From Bacteroidales bacterium (lineage in GTDB: Bacteria > Bacteroidota > Bacteroidia > Bacteroidales > UBA932): a stretch of DNA of 48,721 nucleotides. The stretch spans positions 1-48,721 of the forward strand of contig JAFUWW010000047.1 of assembly GCA_017471085.1 (NCBI GenBank). The letters are read 5' to 3'. Of this stretch, positions 17,127-25,263 are shown piece after piece. Positions within the stretch are counted from its first letter, which is position 1, and the number at the start of each line of letters is the position of its first letter. The notes under the pieces are model-generated. The model ran no database searches, had not been told where the DNA came from, and worked only from the letters and a program-made list of their open reading frames with translations. A program made the position numbers and the translations under genes.

Positions 17127-17152
17127 TGATTACGATTTTTAACTAACCACTG

Positions 17153-17160
17153 CAAAATTA
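17153..17160 (-). promoter_or_regulatory. -7 box of the Lrp/AsnC gene
   Basis: On the minus strand this reads TAATTTTG, a full TAnnTTTG match in the 45-bp gap after topA. Confidence 0.5.
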
Positions 17161-17171
17161 CAAAAGTTTTT

Positions 17172-19481
17172 TTAATTTTTACGCCTTTTTTTGAATTTTG
17201 AAGTGGGCTCGGAATTTTCAATAATCGCCTGACAATCAGCCTCTGTAAGCGTTGCGGCATCCGTTCCTTTTGGAATCTTGTAATTGGAATCGCCCTGCTT
17301 AATATATGGACCATACCGTCCGTTGATCACTTTGATATCTCCGAATTCTGCTATGTATGCGGCCGCAGGTTTCTCTGTTTCAGCTTCTTCTATCAGTTTG
17401 ACACAGGCTTCCAGGGTTATGGTGAGCGGGTCGGCGTTCCTGGGCAGGCGGATGTTCTTGTCGCCGTATTTCAGGTACGGACCGAACCGGCCCTTGGTGG
17501 CGATGATGTCCACCCCTTCCAACTGGCCGATCAGGCGCGGAAGCTCCAGCAGTTTCAGGGCTTCTTCCAGCGTCAGGGTCTCGATCAGCTGGCCTTTGCC
17601 CAGCGAGGCGCTCTGGCGGTTCTCTCCTTCACCTTTCTGGACATAGGCTCCGAACTTGCCGAAAGCGGCGGTCACCTTCTGCCCGTCCGGGGCGATGCCG
17701 ATCTCGCGGGTCACCTTGCTGTAGTTCTTGTCGGCCAGGACGCTCTCTACGTGGGCGTGGAAAGGCTGGTAGAAGGCCGAGATGGCTTCGGTCCAGACTT
17801 TTTTCCCTTCGGCCACCTGGTCGAAGTCGGTCTCTACCGTGGCGGTGAAGTCGTAGTCCAGGATGTCCGTGAAATGGTCTACCAGGTAATTGGTGACGAT
17901 GACTCCGATTTCCTGGGGCAGCAGCTTGTTCTTTTCGGCTCCCACCGTCTCTTTCTTCTGCGAAGAGCGGATGCTTCCGTCTTTCAGGGTAAGGTTGGTG
18001 ACTCTGTATGCCTGGCCTTCCTTGTCGCCCTTCACCACATAGCCGCGGCCCTTGGTGAGGGTTTCCACCGTCGCAGCATAGGTGGAAGGCCGTCCGATGC
18101 CCAGTTCCTCCAGTTTCTTCACCAGCGTAGCCTCGGAGAAGCGCACCGGCGGAGCCGTAAATTTGCACTGGGCCGATATTTCCTTTTCCCGCAGCACATC
18201 TCCGGTGCTGAGCTGCGGCAGCATCACTTCTTCGTCGGAGCCGCTGTCGGCCTCGTCGTCCTTTCCTTCCAGATAGACCTTCATGAAACCGTCGAAAAGC
18301 AGTTCGGCGGCCTGGATACCGTATTTTTCCGTCCGTTTGTCGGAGGCGACCTTCAGGGAGGTGTTCATCACACGGCTTTCGGCCATCTGTGAGGCGAGGG
18401 TGCGTTTCCAGATCAGCTCGTACAGGCGTTTCTCCTGCGGCGAGCCTTCAATCTCCACCCGGTCGATGTAGGTGGGACGGATGGCTTCGTGCGCCTCCTG
18501 CGCCCCCTTGGAGCGGGTCCTGTACTGGCGGGTATGGAGGTACTGCTCCCCGTAATTGGCCAGGATGAAATTCTTGGCCGTGCCGATGGCCAGGGAAGAG
18601 AGGTTGGTGGAGTCGGTACGCATGTAGGTGATCAGACCCCGCTCGTAGAGTTCCTGGGCGATGCGCATGGTGGTGGCCACCGGGAAGCGGAGCTTGCGGG
18701 CTGCCTCCTGCTGCAGCGTGGAGGTGGTGAAAGGGGCGGCAGGGAAACGCGTCCCCTCTTTTTTCTCCACGGAGTCGATGCGGTAGGTGGCTCCGATGCT
18801 GTCTTCCAGGAACTTCCGTGCCTCCTCTTCCGAAGCGAAACGGGTGTCCAGCAGGGCTTTCACCGGGGTATCGGCCTTGTCTGTGCTGAAGGTGGCCTCC
18901 ACCCTGTAATAAGGTTCGCTGTTAAAGCCGATGATTTCTTTCTCGCGGTCTACGATCAGGCGCAGGGCGACGCTCTGCACACGGCCGGCGGAGAGCTTGG
19001 GCTGGATCTTGCGCCACAGGATGGGCGACAGTTCGAACCCGACCAGGCGGTCCAGCACGCGGCGGGCCTGCTGGGCATCCACCAGGTTCATGTCAATTTC
19101 CCGGGGATGCTGGATGGCTTCCAGGATGGCGTTCTTGGTGATTTCGTGGAAGACGATGCGGCGGGTCTTTTCTTTGGGGAGGGCCAGCGTCTCGCTCAGG
19201 TGCCAGGAGATGGCTTCTCCCTCGCGGTCTTCATCGGAGGCCAGCCACACGGTCTCGGCCTGTTCGGAGAGTTTTTTCAGTTCGGCCACCACTTTCTTCT
19301 TGCCGGAAGGAATCACGTATTCCGGGGTGAACCCGTGCTCCACGTCAACGCTGAGCTTGTGCTCTTCCAGGTCGCGGATATGGCCGATGGATGCTTTGAC
19401 CAGATATTCTTTCCCCAAATACTGCTGGATGGTCTTCACTTTACCGGGAGACTCCACGATCACTAAGTTTTTTCCCTGCAT
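17172..19481 (-). CDS. topA: DNA topoisomerase I (type IA)
   Basis: ATG at 19481 gives 769 residues. The open frame extends 21 codons further, but MQGKNLVIVESPGK is the conserved TOPRIM start. The TOPRIM acidic motif is ASDEDREGEA (D83, D85, E87) and the catalytic Tyr is Y286 in GLITYMRTDS. In place of zinc fingers, the C-terminus has three topoisomerase C-terminal repeats with FGKFGAYVQKG, KGRFGPYLKYGDKNI and NGRYGPYIKQGDSNY, and a basic tail KKRRKN. It relaxes negative supercoils in the nucleoid. This is the usual Bacteroidota TopA form. Confidence 0.95.
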   Translation of the reverse strand: MQGKNLVIVESPGKVKTIQQYLGKEYLVKASIGHIRDLEEHKLSVDVEHGFTPEYVIPSGKKKVVAELKKLSEQAETVWLASDEDREGEAISWHLSETLALPKEKTRRIVFHEITKNAILEAIQHPREIDMNLVDAQQARRVLDRLVGFELSPILWRKIQPKLSAGRVQSVALRLIVDREKEIIGFNSEPYYRVEATFSTDKADTPVKALLDTRFASEEEARKFLEDSIGATYRIDSVEKKEGTRFPAAPFTTSTLQQEAARKLRFPVATTMRIAQELYERGLITYMRTDSTNLSSLAIGTAKNFILANYGEQYLHTRQYRTRSKGAQEAHEAIRPTYIDRVEIEGSPQEKRLYELIWKRTLASQMAESRVMNTSLKVASDKRTEKYGIQAAELLFDGFMKVYLEGKDDEADSGSDEEVMLPQLSTGDVLREKEISAQCKFTAPPVRFSEATLVKKLEELGIGRPSTYAATVETLTKGRGYVVKGDKEGQAYRVTNLTLKDGSIRSSQKKETVGAEKNKLLPQEIGVIVTNYLVDHFTDILDYDFTATVETDFDQVAEGKKVWTEAISAFYQPFHAHVESVLADKNYSKVTREIGIAPDGQKVTAAFGKFGAYVQKGEGENRQSASLGKGQLIETLTLEEALKLLELPRLIGQLEGVDIIATKGRFGPYLKYGDKNIRLPRNADPLTITLEACVKLIEEAETEKPAAAYIAEFGDIKVINGRYGPYIKQGDSNYKIPKGTDAATLTEADCQAIIENSEPTSKFKKRRKN

Positions 19482-19625
19482 ATTCTTTTCTTTTTGAGGG
19501 CTTCCGCCCGAATTCTTTTGCAAAGTAAAGCAGAATCCGGGCAATTTTCCAAATTTTCTGATTATTTTTGTAAACTCATTTCCGTGGCAAGACCTTAGGT
19601 CTTGTGCGGGTATAAAAAAATTGAG
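19482..19625. promoter_or_regulatory. Divergent topA / PBP1A promoter region
   Basis: On the plus strand TATTTTTG (19563-19570) is a good -7 box for the PBP1A gene, 55 nt before its ATG. On the minus strand a near match (TTACTTTG) lies upstream of topA with a TTTG about 20 nt further up. Also present: gaccttaggtc, an 11-bp near-palindrome at 19591-19601 in the PBP1A leader. Confidence 0.4.
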
Positions 19626-21944
19626 ATGACCGATACCACCAAGAAGAAAATAGTCCGCTGGTTCTGGATTATCATCATCGCCCCCATCGTGGCGCTGCTC
19701 TCAGCCCTGTGCCTGGTGTGGGCTTTTGCCGATATCCCGTCCCTGGAAGAACTGGAAAACCCGGATTCCAAACTGGCCACCCAGGTAATCGCGGAAGAAG
19801 GGGAGATCCTTACCACTTATCATATAGAGAACCGCACTTTCGTGGGCTACGAAGAACTGGCCCCCTCGCTGGTGCAGGCCGCCGTGGCTACGGAAGACAA
19901 ACGCTTCTACAAGCACTCCGGCGTAGACTTCGAATCCCTGGCCCGCGTGCTGTTCAAGACCCTCCTTTCCCGGGATTCGTCCCAGGGCGGCGGTTCCACC
20001 ATCACCCAGCAGCTGGCCAAGACGCTCTACCCCCGCGGTGAGCATGTGGGCAAGCTGGGCATGGTCTGGATCAAGCTCAAGGAATGGATCACGGCCATCA
20101 AGCTGGAGCGCAACTACACCAAGGAAGAGATCGTGGACATGTACCTGAACGCCATCTTCTTCGGCTCCAACTCCTACGGAATCTCCTCCGCGGCCAACCA
20201 GTTCTTCGGCAAGCATCCGTCGGAACTCACCACGGAAGAGAGCGCCGTGCTGGTGGGCATGGTGAACAAGCCCACCCGCTACAATCCCGCCCTCAATCCG
20301 GAAAACGCCCTCAAGCGCCGCAACCTGGTGCTCAGCCGCATGGAAGACATGCACTATATCACCAGGGCGGAATGCGACTCGCTCCAGCAGATCCCCATCG
20401 TCCTGCATTCCCGCTCGGGAGACCGCACCACCGGAGTGGGCCCGTATTTCCGCGACATGCTCCGCCGCACCATGAACGCCGAAAAGCCCGTCCGTTCCTC
20501 TTACGCCACGCAGGAAGATTACCGGGTCGATTCCCTGCTCTGGGCCGATGACCCCCTGTACGGCTGGCTCAACAAGAACACCCGCTCCGACGGCACCAAG
20601 TACGACCTGGACCGCGACGGCCTCCGCATCTACACCACCATCAACTACAAGATGCAGCGCTACGCGGAGGAGGCCATCGCCGAACATCTGGGCAAAGACC
20701 TCCAGAAAGCCTTCTTCCGCGAGCTGAAAAACCGCAAGAACGCCCCCTTCTCGGCCGACGTGGACAAGAAAATTGTGGAAACGACCCTCAAGCAGGCCCG
20801 CCGCTGGAGCGACCGCACCCGGATGATGAAAGCCTCCGGCCACACCGATGCGGAAATTGAAAAGAGTTTCAGGGAACCCGTCAAGATGCGCGTGTTCACC
20901 TGGGAGGCCCCCGGCTACCGGGACACCACCATGACCCCGGACGATTCCATCCGCTACTACAAGTCCTTCTTCCGCGCCGCTTTCATGGCCATCGAACCCA
21001 AAACCGGCCATGTAAAGGCCTATGTGGGCGGCCCGGACTACCGCTATTTCAAATACGACAATGTACGGCAGGGCCGCCGCCAGGTGGGCTCCACGGTAAA
21101 GCCGTTCATCTATACGCTGGCCATGGAGTCGGGCATGACTCCGTGCGACCCGGTGCTCAATTCCCCTGTGGTGATCGTGGTGAACGGTGACCAGACCTGG
21201 ACCCCCACCGACACCCACGCCGACGGCACCATGGTAGACCTGACCTGGGGCCTTGCGCACAGTTCCAATTCCGTGGCGGCCTACCTGATGAAGCAGCTGG
21301 GGCCGGAGTCCATGGTGGACATGATGCGGAAGATGGGAATCGGCGGCTTCATAGACCCGGTGGTGTCCCTCTGCGTGGGGGCCGCTGATCTCTCCGTTTT
21401 CGATATGGTAACTGCCTATAACACATATCCTTCCGGCGGTGTCTATACCAATCCGCTGTTCGTCACCAGAATTGAAGACAGCGACGGCAACATCCTGGGA
21501 TCCTTCTCGGACCGCCGGCACGAGGTGCTCTCTCAGCGGGCGACCGGCGAAATGATTTCCATGATGCGCGCCGTAGTGGACGGCGGTACGGGCGGACGGC
21601 TCCGTTTCCGCTACGGGCTCACCGGAGAGATTGCAGGCAAGACCGGCACCACCAACGACAATTCCGACGGCTGGTTCATCGGCTATACGCCCTCCATCAC
21701 CGCCGGCGTCTGGGTGGGTGCGGAAGACCGTTACGTGCACTTCTCCAACAACAGCCTTGGCCAGGGAGCCAACATGGCGCTTCCCATCTGGGGCCTCTGG
21801 ATGCAGAAGGTGCTGAAGGACGGAACGCTGGGCATATCGGCCTCGGATGTGTTCCCGGAGTGGTCCAAGGAATCGTTCTGCAATCCTGTGTCGGAGGATT
21901 CCACGCCGGAAATGTCAGATTTGGAAAACTATTACTTCGAATAA
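19626..21944 (+). CDS. Class A penicillin-binding protein 1A
   Basis: ATG at 19626 gives 772 residues; an in-frame TTG at 19602 is less likely. One membrane helix (FWIIIIAPIVALLSALCLVW) is followed by a GT51 glycosyltransferase domain with catalytic E90 in ATEDKRFYKHSGVDF and QGGGSTITQQLAKTLY. The transpeptidase domain has GSTVKPF (SxxK), SSNS (SxN) and KTGTTND (KTG). It polymerises and crosslinks peptidoglycan. It runs with ddl (2-nt gap) and prmC (3-nt gap) in one operon, which links wall crosslinking to D-Ala-D-Ala supply. Confidence 0.93.
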   Translation: MTDTTKKKIVRWFWIIIIAPIVALLSALCLVWAFADIPSLEELENPDSKLATQVIAEEGEILTTYHIENRTFVGYEELAPSLVQAAVATEDKRFYKHSGVDFESLARVLFKTLLSRDSSQGGGSTITQQLAKTLYPRGEHVGKLGMVWIKLKEWITAIKLERNYTKEEIVDMYLNAIFFGSNSYGISSAANQFFGKHPSELTTEESAVLVGMVNKPTRYNPALNPENALKRRNLVLSRMEDMHYITRAECDSLQQIPIVLHSRSGDRTTGVGPYFRDMLRRTMNAEKPVRSSYATQEDYRVDSLLWADDPLYGWLNKNTRSDGTKYDLDRDGLRIYTTINYKMQRYAEEAIAEHLGKDLQKAFFRELKNRKNAPFSADVDKKIVETTLKQARRWSDRTRMMKASGHTDAEIEKSFREPVKMRVFTWEAPGYRDTTMTPDDSIRYYKSFFRAAFMAIEPKTGHVKAYVGGPDYRYFKYDNVRQGRRQVGSTVKPFIYTLAMESGMTPCDPVLNSPVVIVVNGDQTWTPTDTHADGTMVDLTWGLAHSSNSVAAYLMKQLGPESMVDMMRKMGIGGFIDPVVSLCVGAADLSVFDMVTAYNTYPSGGVYTNPLFVTRIEDSDGNILGSFSDRRHEVLSQRATGEMISMMRAVVDGGTGGRLRFRYGLTGEIAGKTGTTNDNSDGWFIGYTPSITAGVWVGAEDRYVHFSNNSLGQGANMALPIWGLWMQKVLKDGTLGISASDVFPEWSKESFCNPVSEDSTPEMSDLENYYFE

Positions 21945-21946
21945 AA

Positions 21947-22969
21947 ATGTCCAAGTATCAGTCTGTTGCAGTCATCTATGGCAGCGACTCCTCCGAGTGG
22001 GAGGTTTCCTGCCGCAGCGGAGAGTTCACCGCTTCGCGCATAGACGAATTCAAGTACGATGTCTACGAGATTTTCGCCCGTTTCGGCGAGTGGAAGCTGG
22101 TGGCCATGCGAAAGGCCAATTCCATGCGGATTCCCTTCCCGGAAGGGGCTCAGCCGGAAGTGGACAAGTCGGATTTCTCCGTGATGGTCCTGGGCGAAAA
22201 GGTCAAGTTCGACTTCGCCTACATCATGCAGCACGGCGCACCCGGAGAGACGGGCCTGCTGCAAGGCTACCTGGAGATGCTGGGCGTGCCGCATTCCAGC
22301 TGCAGCGCCTTTGTCACCACCGTCGCCTTCGACAAGTACTCCTGCAAGAGTTACCTCCGCACGGCCGATTTTGTCAAACTGGCGCCGGATGCTTTCATCC
22401 GTCTGGGAGAGGATGTGGAGGCTTTCAGCGAAAAGGCCGTGGAGCGTCTGGGCCTTCCGCTTTTTGTCAAGCCCACCAACGGAGGTTCCAGCTTTGGCAT
22501 AACCAAGGTCGAGAAGGCGGAAGACTTGCCGGAAGCCATCCGGTATGCCTTCTCGGAGGGCTCCACCGTCCTGGTGGAAGCGGCCATCACCTGTGAGCAC
22601 GAACTCACCTGCGCCGTTTATTTCGACGGAAAGCAGCTGAAGGCCCTGCCTGTCATAGAGATCGTTCCGCACAGCGGGGGCTGGTTCGACTACGAGGCTA
22701 AGTACAACGGCCTCAGCAGCGAAATCTGCCCGGCCCCGATTCCGGACAATCTGGCCGCCCAGGTTCAGGATATCTCCTGCCGCATCTACAGGCATCTTGG
22801 TTGCAAAGGACTTATCCGCATAGACTATATCGCCGCCCCGGACGGTATCTATTTCCTGGAAGTGAACATCATCCCGGGCATGACCAACGCTTCGCTGGTG
22901 CCCAAGATGGTGCGTGCTGCCGGGATGGATTTCACCGCCTTCCTCACCCAGATCATAGAAAATGCCTAG
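21947..22969 (+). CDS. ddl: D-alanine--D-alanine ligase
   Basis: ATG at 21947, 2 nt after the PBP1A stop, gives 340 residues. ATP-grasp features are LPLFVKPTNGGSSFGITKV, CEHELTCAVYF and FLEVNIIPGMTNASLVPKM, which match Ddl (YFLEVNTxPGMT). The N-terminal part has HGAPGETGLLQGYLEMLG. It makes the D-Ala-D-Ala dipeptide for peptidoglycan precursors in the cytosol. Neighbours support the role. Confidence 0.95.
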   Translation: MSKYQSVAVIYGSDSSEWEVSCRSGEFTASRIDEFKYDVYEIFARFGEWKLVAMRKANSMRIPFPEGAQPEVDKSDFSVMVLGEKVKFDFAYIMQHGAPGETGLLQGYLEMLGVPHSSCSAFVTTVAFDKYSCKSYLRTADFVKLAPDAFIRLGEDVEAFSEKAVERLGLPLFVKPTNGGSSFGITKVEKAEDLPEAIRYAFSEGSTVLVEAAITCEHELTCAVYFDGKQLKALPVIEIVPHSGGWFDYEAKYNGLSSEICPAPIPDNLAAQVQDISCRIYRHLGCKGLIRIDYIAAPDGIYFLEVNIIPGMTNASLVPKMVRAAGMDFTAFLTQIIENA

Positions 22970-22972
22970 CCG

Positions 22973-23875
22973 ATGCTGCTGGTAGATTTTATCAAGCAGG
23001 GCGTAGCCGCCCTGGAGAGCCTGTATCCCACTTCGGAGGCCCGGAATATCGTCCTCATGCTTTGCGAAGAGCTCATCGGCACCAAGAGCTATACGCATAT
23101 CGTGGAGCCGCAGTACGAGATTGACAAGAAGTCCGTGCAGCCCCTGGCGGAGGCTATGGTCCGTCTGCAGGCGGGAGAACCCATCCAGTATGTGATCGGC
23201 CAGACGGAATTCTGCGGTTATACTTTCAAGGTGAACAAGGATGTCCTGATTCCCCGCCCGGAGACAGAGCTGCTTGTGCGGGAGGCCATCAAGATTGCCG
23301 GCCGGATAAAGCGGATGCGCATCCCCTACGGAAAATCGGCCGAACCGGTGCGTGTGCTGGACCTTTGCACAGGCTCCGGCAACATCGCCTGGTCGCTGGC
23401 TTTGGCGGTACCCGGTGCCCGTGTGGTGGGCGTGGACATCTCCGAAGCCGCCCTCTCGGTGGCACGGAACCAGAATTTCTCCGCCCTGCTCAAGTCGGAA
23501 GGCGCCTTGGCCCCTACTTTCGTGGCGGCCGATGTGCTGGATACCGAGCAGGAATTCAACTACGGGGAATTCGACCTGGTGCTTTCCAATCCGCCGTACA
23601 TCATGGAAAAGGAGAAGCCGCTCCTGCGCCGAAACGTGTTGGATTACGAGCCGGCCAATGCTCTCTTCGTCCCGGACGAAGACCCGCTTCTGTTCTACCG
23701 CGCCGTGGCACGCTGGTCGGAGCGGTTCCTTTCTCCGGAAGGCAAAGGCCTTACGGAAATCAACGAGGTGCTTGGAAAGGAAACGGCGGCCCTTTTCAGG
23801 GAAGCCGGCTACTCCCAGACAGAACTGGTAAAGGATTTCTACGACAAAAACCGCTTCGTTTTTTACATGAGATAG
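22973..23875 (+). CDS. prmC: Peptide chain release factor N5-glutamine methyltransferase
   Basis: The 300-residue protein has the PrmC/HemK architecture: N-terminal helical domain with QYVIGQTEFCGY and IPRPETELLV, then a SAM-binding Rossmann domain with LDLCTGSGNIAWSLAL and the catalytic SNPPYIMEKE (NPPY). It methylates the GGQ glutamine of release factors. It follows ddl by 3 nt and is followed by a clear terminator. Confidence 0.95.
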   Translation: MLLVDFIKQGVAALESLYPTSEARNIVLMLCEELIGTKSYTHIVEPQYEIDKKSVQPLAEAMVRLQAGEPIQYVIGQTEFCGYTFKVNKDVLIPRPETELLVREAIKIAGRIKRMRIPYGKSAEPVRVLDLCTGSGNIAWSLALAVPGARVVGVDISEAALSVARNQNFSALLKSEGALAPTFVAADVLDTEQEFNYGEFDLVLSNPPYIMEKEKPLLRRNVLDYEPANALFVPDEDPLLFYRAVARWSERFLSPEGKGLTEINEVLGKETAALFREAGYSQTELVKDFYDKNRFVFYMR

Positions 23876-23882
23876 GTTCCGT

Positions 23883-23909
23883 GAAAGTTTTTTCGCACAA
23901 AAAACTTTC
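23883..23909. repeat. Perfect 11-bp inverted repeat after prmC
   Basis: gaaagtttttt and aaaaaactttc are separated by cgcac. It begins 7 nt after the prmC stop. The T-run is inside the stem rather than after it, so its role is unclear; it may protect the mRNA 3' end. Confidence 0.5.
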
Positions 23910-23928
23910 AAAATCGGACCCTTTGCCT

Positions 23929-23957
23929 GCCTTCCAGTGCGCTGGGAGGCCTTTTTT
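23929..23957 (+). terminator. Rho-independent terminator of PBP1A-ddl-prmC
   Basis: gccttccag pairs with ctgggaggc (one T-G wobble) over a tgcg loop and is followed by cttttttg. Confidence 0.85.
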
Positions 23958-23962
23958 GTCGA

Positions 23963-23993
23963 TTATCCGTGTTATTTTTGCTAACACGGATAA
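23963..23993 (+). promoter_or_regulatory. 12-bp palindrome enclosing a -7-like box
   Basis: ttatccgtgtta and taacacggataa form a perfect inverted repeat with a 7-nt spacer. The sequence TATTTTTG (23973-23980), a full -7 match, overlaps its left arm and spacer. Its position 52 nt upstream of the next lipoprotein gene suggests an operator over the promoter. Confidence 0.45.
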
Positions 23994-24044
23994 GTTTCCG
24001 CTACTTTGCAGCATGGAGCCGGCACTAAGGCCGGGTTAGAAAGC

Positions 24045-25244
24045 ATGAAGTACGGAAAGATGATTGCGGGCGCCCTTTTCTGCGCCCTGGCGGCGGGCCT
24101 GCCGGCCTGCGAAGAATTGGATGATGACATCCTGGAGCATGTAGAAAACCAGGAGGAAGAGACGGCCTTCGTCTCATTGGAAGAAGTGGCCGCCCTGCTT
24201 GCCTCGGTCCCTATCGGCCCTCCCCAGATGGAGGAGGTGCTGGATGCGGCATCGGCATCGGCCGGGAACGGCTACGACGAGGAATACCGGATGCTGGACT
24301 TGTTCCGCGCACCGGGCACCGGGGTCGGGGAAATGCCTGGAACCAAGGCGGACGGGGGCTACGAAACCCCCTTGCGCGACTTGCTTTCCAAGGCGGTACA
24401 GGAGCGGTTCGCCACCAAGGCGGGAGGGGAAGAGGACGCATCGGCCTACCTGGATTCCCTCTCCTCCTCCGATGTGCAGATTTACTGGCCGTATTCCGAG
24501 GACTGGGACGGAAAGGAGCTTCCGGTAATCACCTTTGACCCGGGCGGTTACGCCGAAATGAATGAAGGCTATGCCTTCAAGGCCGACGGTTCCGTAGAAA
24601 AGGTGATGGTAGACGAGCAGATGGCTGCAGAGCGCCCCGTTTGGGTGGTCAACCGCAATGCCGATGCGGAGCATAAGACACTGGAGATGCTCCGTCGGGA
24701 AGACCCTTCCTGGGGGCAGGGCGGGGGAGACATCGTGGTGCGCCCGTCAACCAGAGGTTCTTCGGAAGAAGGAATCAAGACGCTGGTCCTTCGCTCCTTC
24801 AAGGCAAGGCGCCAGTTCGACAGCTGGTTTGCCGGCGGGGCGGAATTCTGGTGCAAGATTGGCTCGGTAGAGAATTTCACTGCCGCTACGGAAGCGGAAC
24901 TGCGCCTTTTCGAGCCCACCATCACGGATTTCATGGTGGTGGTCCGCCGCAAGCAGGTAAACCAGTTCCTCACCCTGAATACGGTCCTGGTCTCTGAGTG
25001 GACCGGCCAGCTGTCCTCCTGTGCGCTGATGCTCGTGGAGGACGATGGCGGCACCCGCACCACCTGGAAAAGTTCGGCCATCGTCAAGTATAACTCAAAA
25101 AGTTACGGCATAGAGGTGGAATTGCCGCTCAATGCCAGGGATGACATCGTCTGGCGCGGTTCCCTCACCCGCTCCTTCGTAGAGAAATACAGTGGCAAAA
25201 CCGCCAGTTTCGGCGATGTGGAAATGGTCCTGGAACTGATCTGA
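24045..25244 (+). CDS. Lipoprotein of unknown function (399 aa)
   Basis: ATG at 24045 gives MKYGKMIAGALFCALAAGLPAC, an SPII signal with lipidated Cys at residue 22, followed by a strongly acidic stretch (EELDDDILEHVENQEEE), as is common for surface lipoproteins. The rest is acidic with few hydrophobic segments. The middle has ITFDPGGYAEMNEGYAFKADGS, and the C-terminal half alternates short beta-like strands (GGAEFWCKIGSVENF, TDFMVVVRRKQVNQFLTL), suggesting a beta-rich C-terminal domain. I do not recognise a family. It has its own promoter region after the prmC terminator and is convergent with the TPR-HTH gene. GC-rich like most of the window, unlike the island that follows. Confidence 0.8.
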   Translation: MKYGKMIAGALFCALAAGLPACEELDDDILEHVENQEEETAFVSLEEVAALLASVPIGPPQMEEVLDAASASAGNGYDEEYRMLDLFRAPGTGVGEMPGTKADGGYETPLRDLLSKAVQERFATKAGGEEDASAYLDSLSSSDVQIYWPYSEDWDGKELPVITFDPGGYAEMNEGYAFKADGSVEKVMVDEQMAAERPVWVVNRNADAEHKTLEMLRREDPSWGQGGGDIVVRPSTRGSSEEGIKTLVLRSFKARRQFDSWFAGGAEFWCKIGSVENFTAATEAELRLFEPTITDFMVVVRRKQVNQFLTLNTVLVSEWTGQLSSCALMLVEDDGGTRTTWKSSAIVKYNSKSYGIEVELPLNARDDIVWRGSLTRSFVEKYSGKTASFGDVEMVLELI

Positions 25245-25263
25245 CCTGGAGAGCCGTTTCTGC

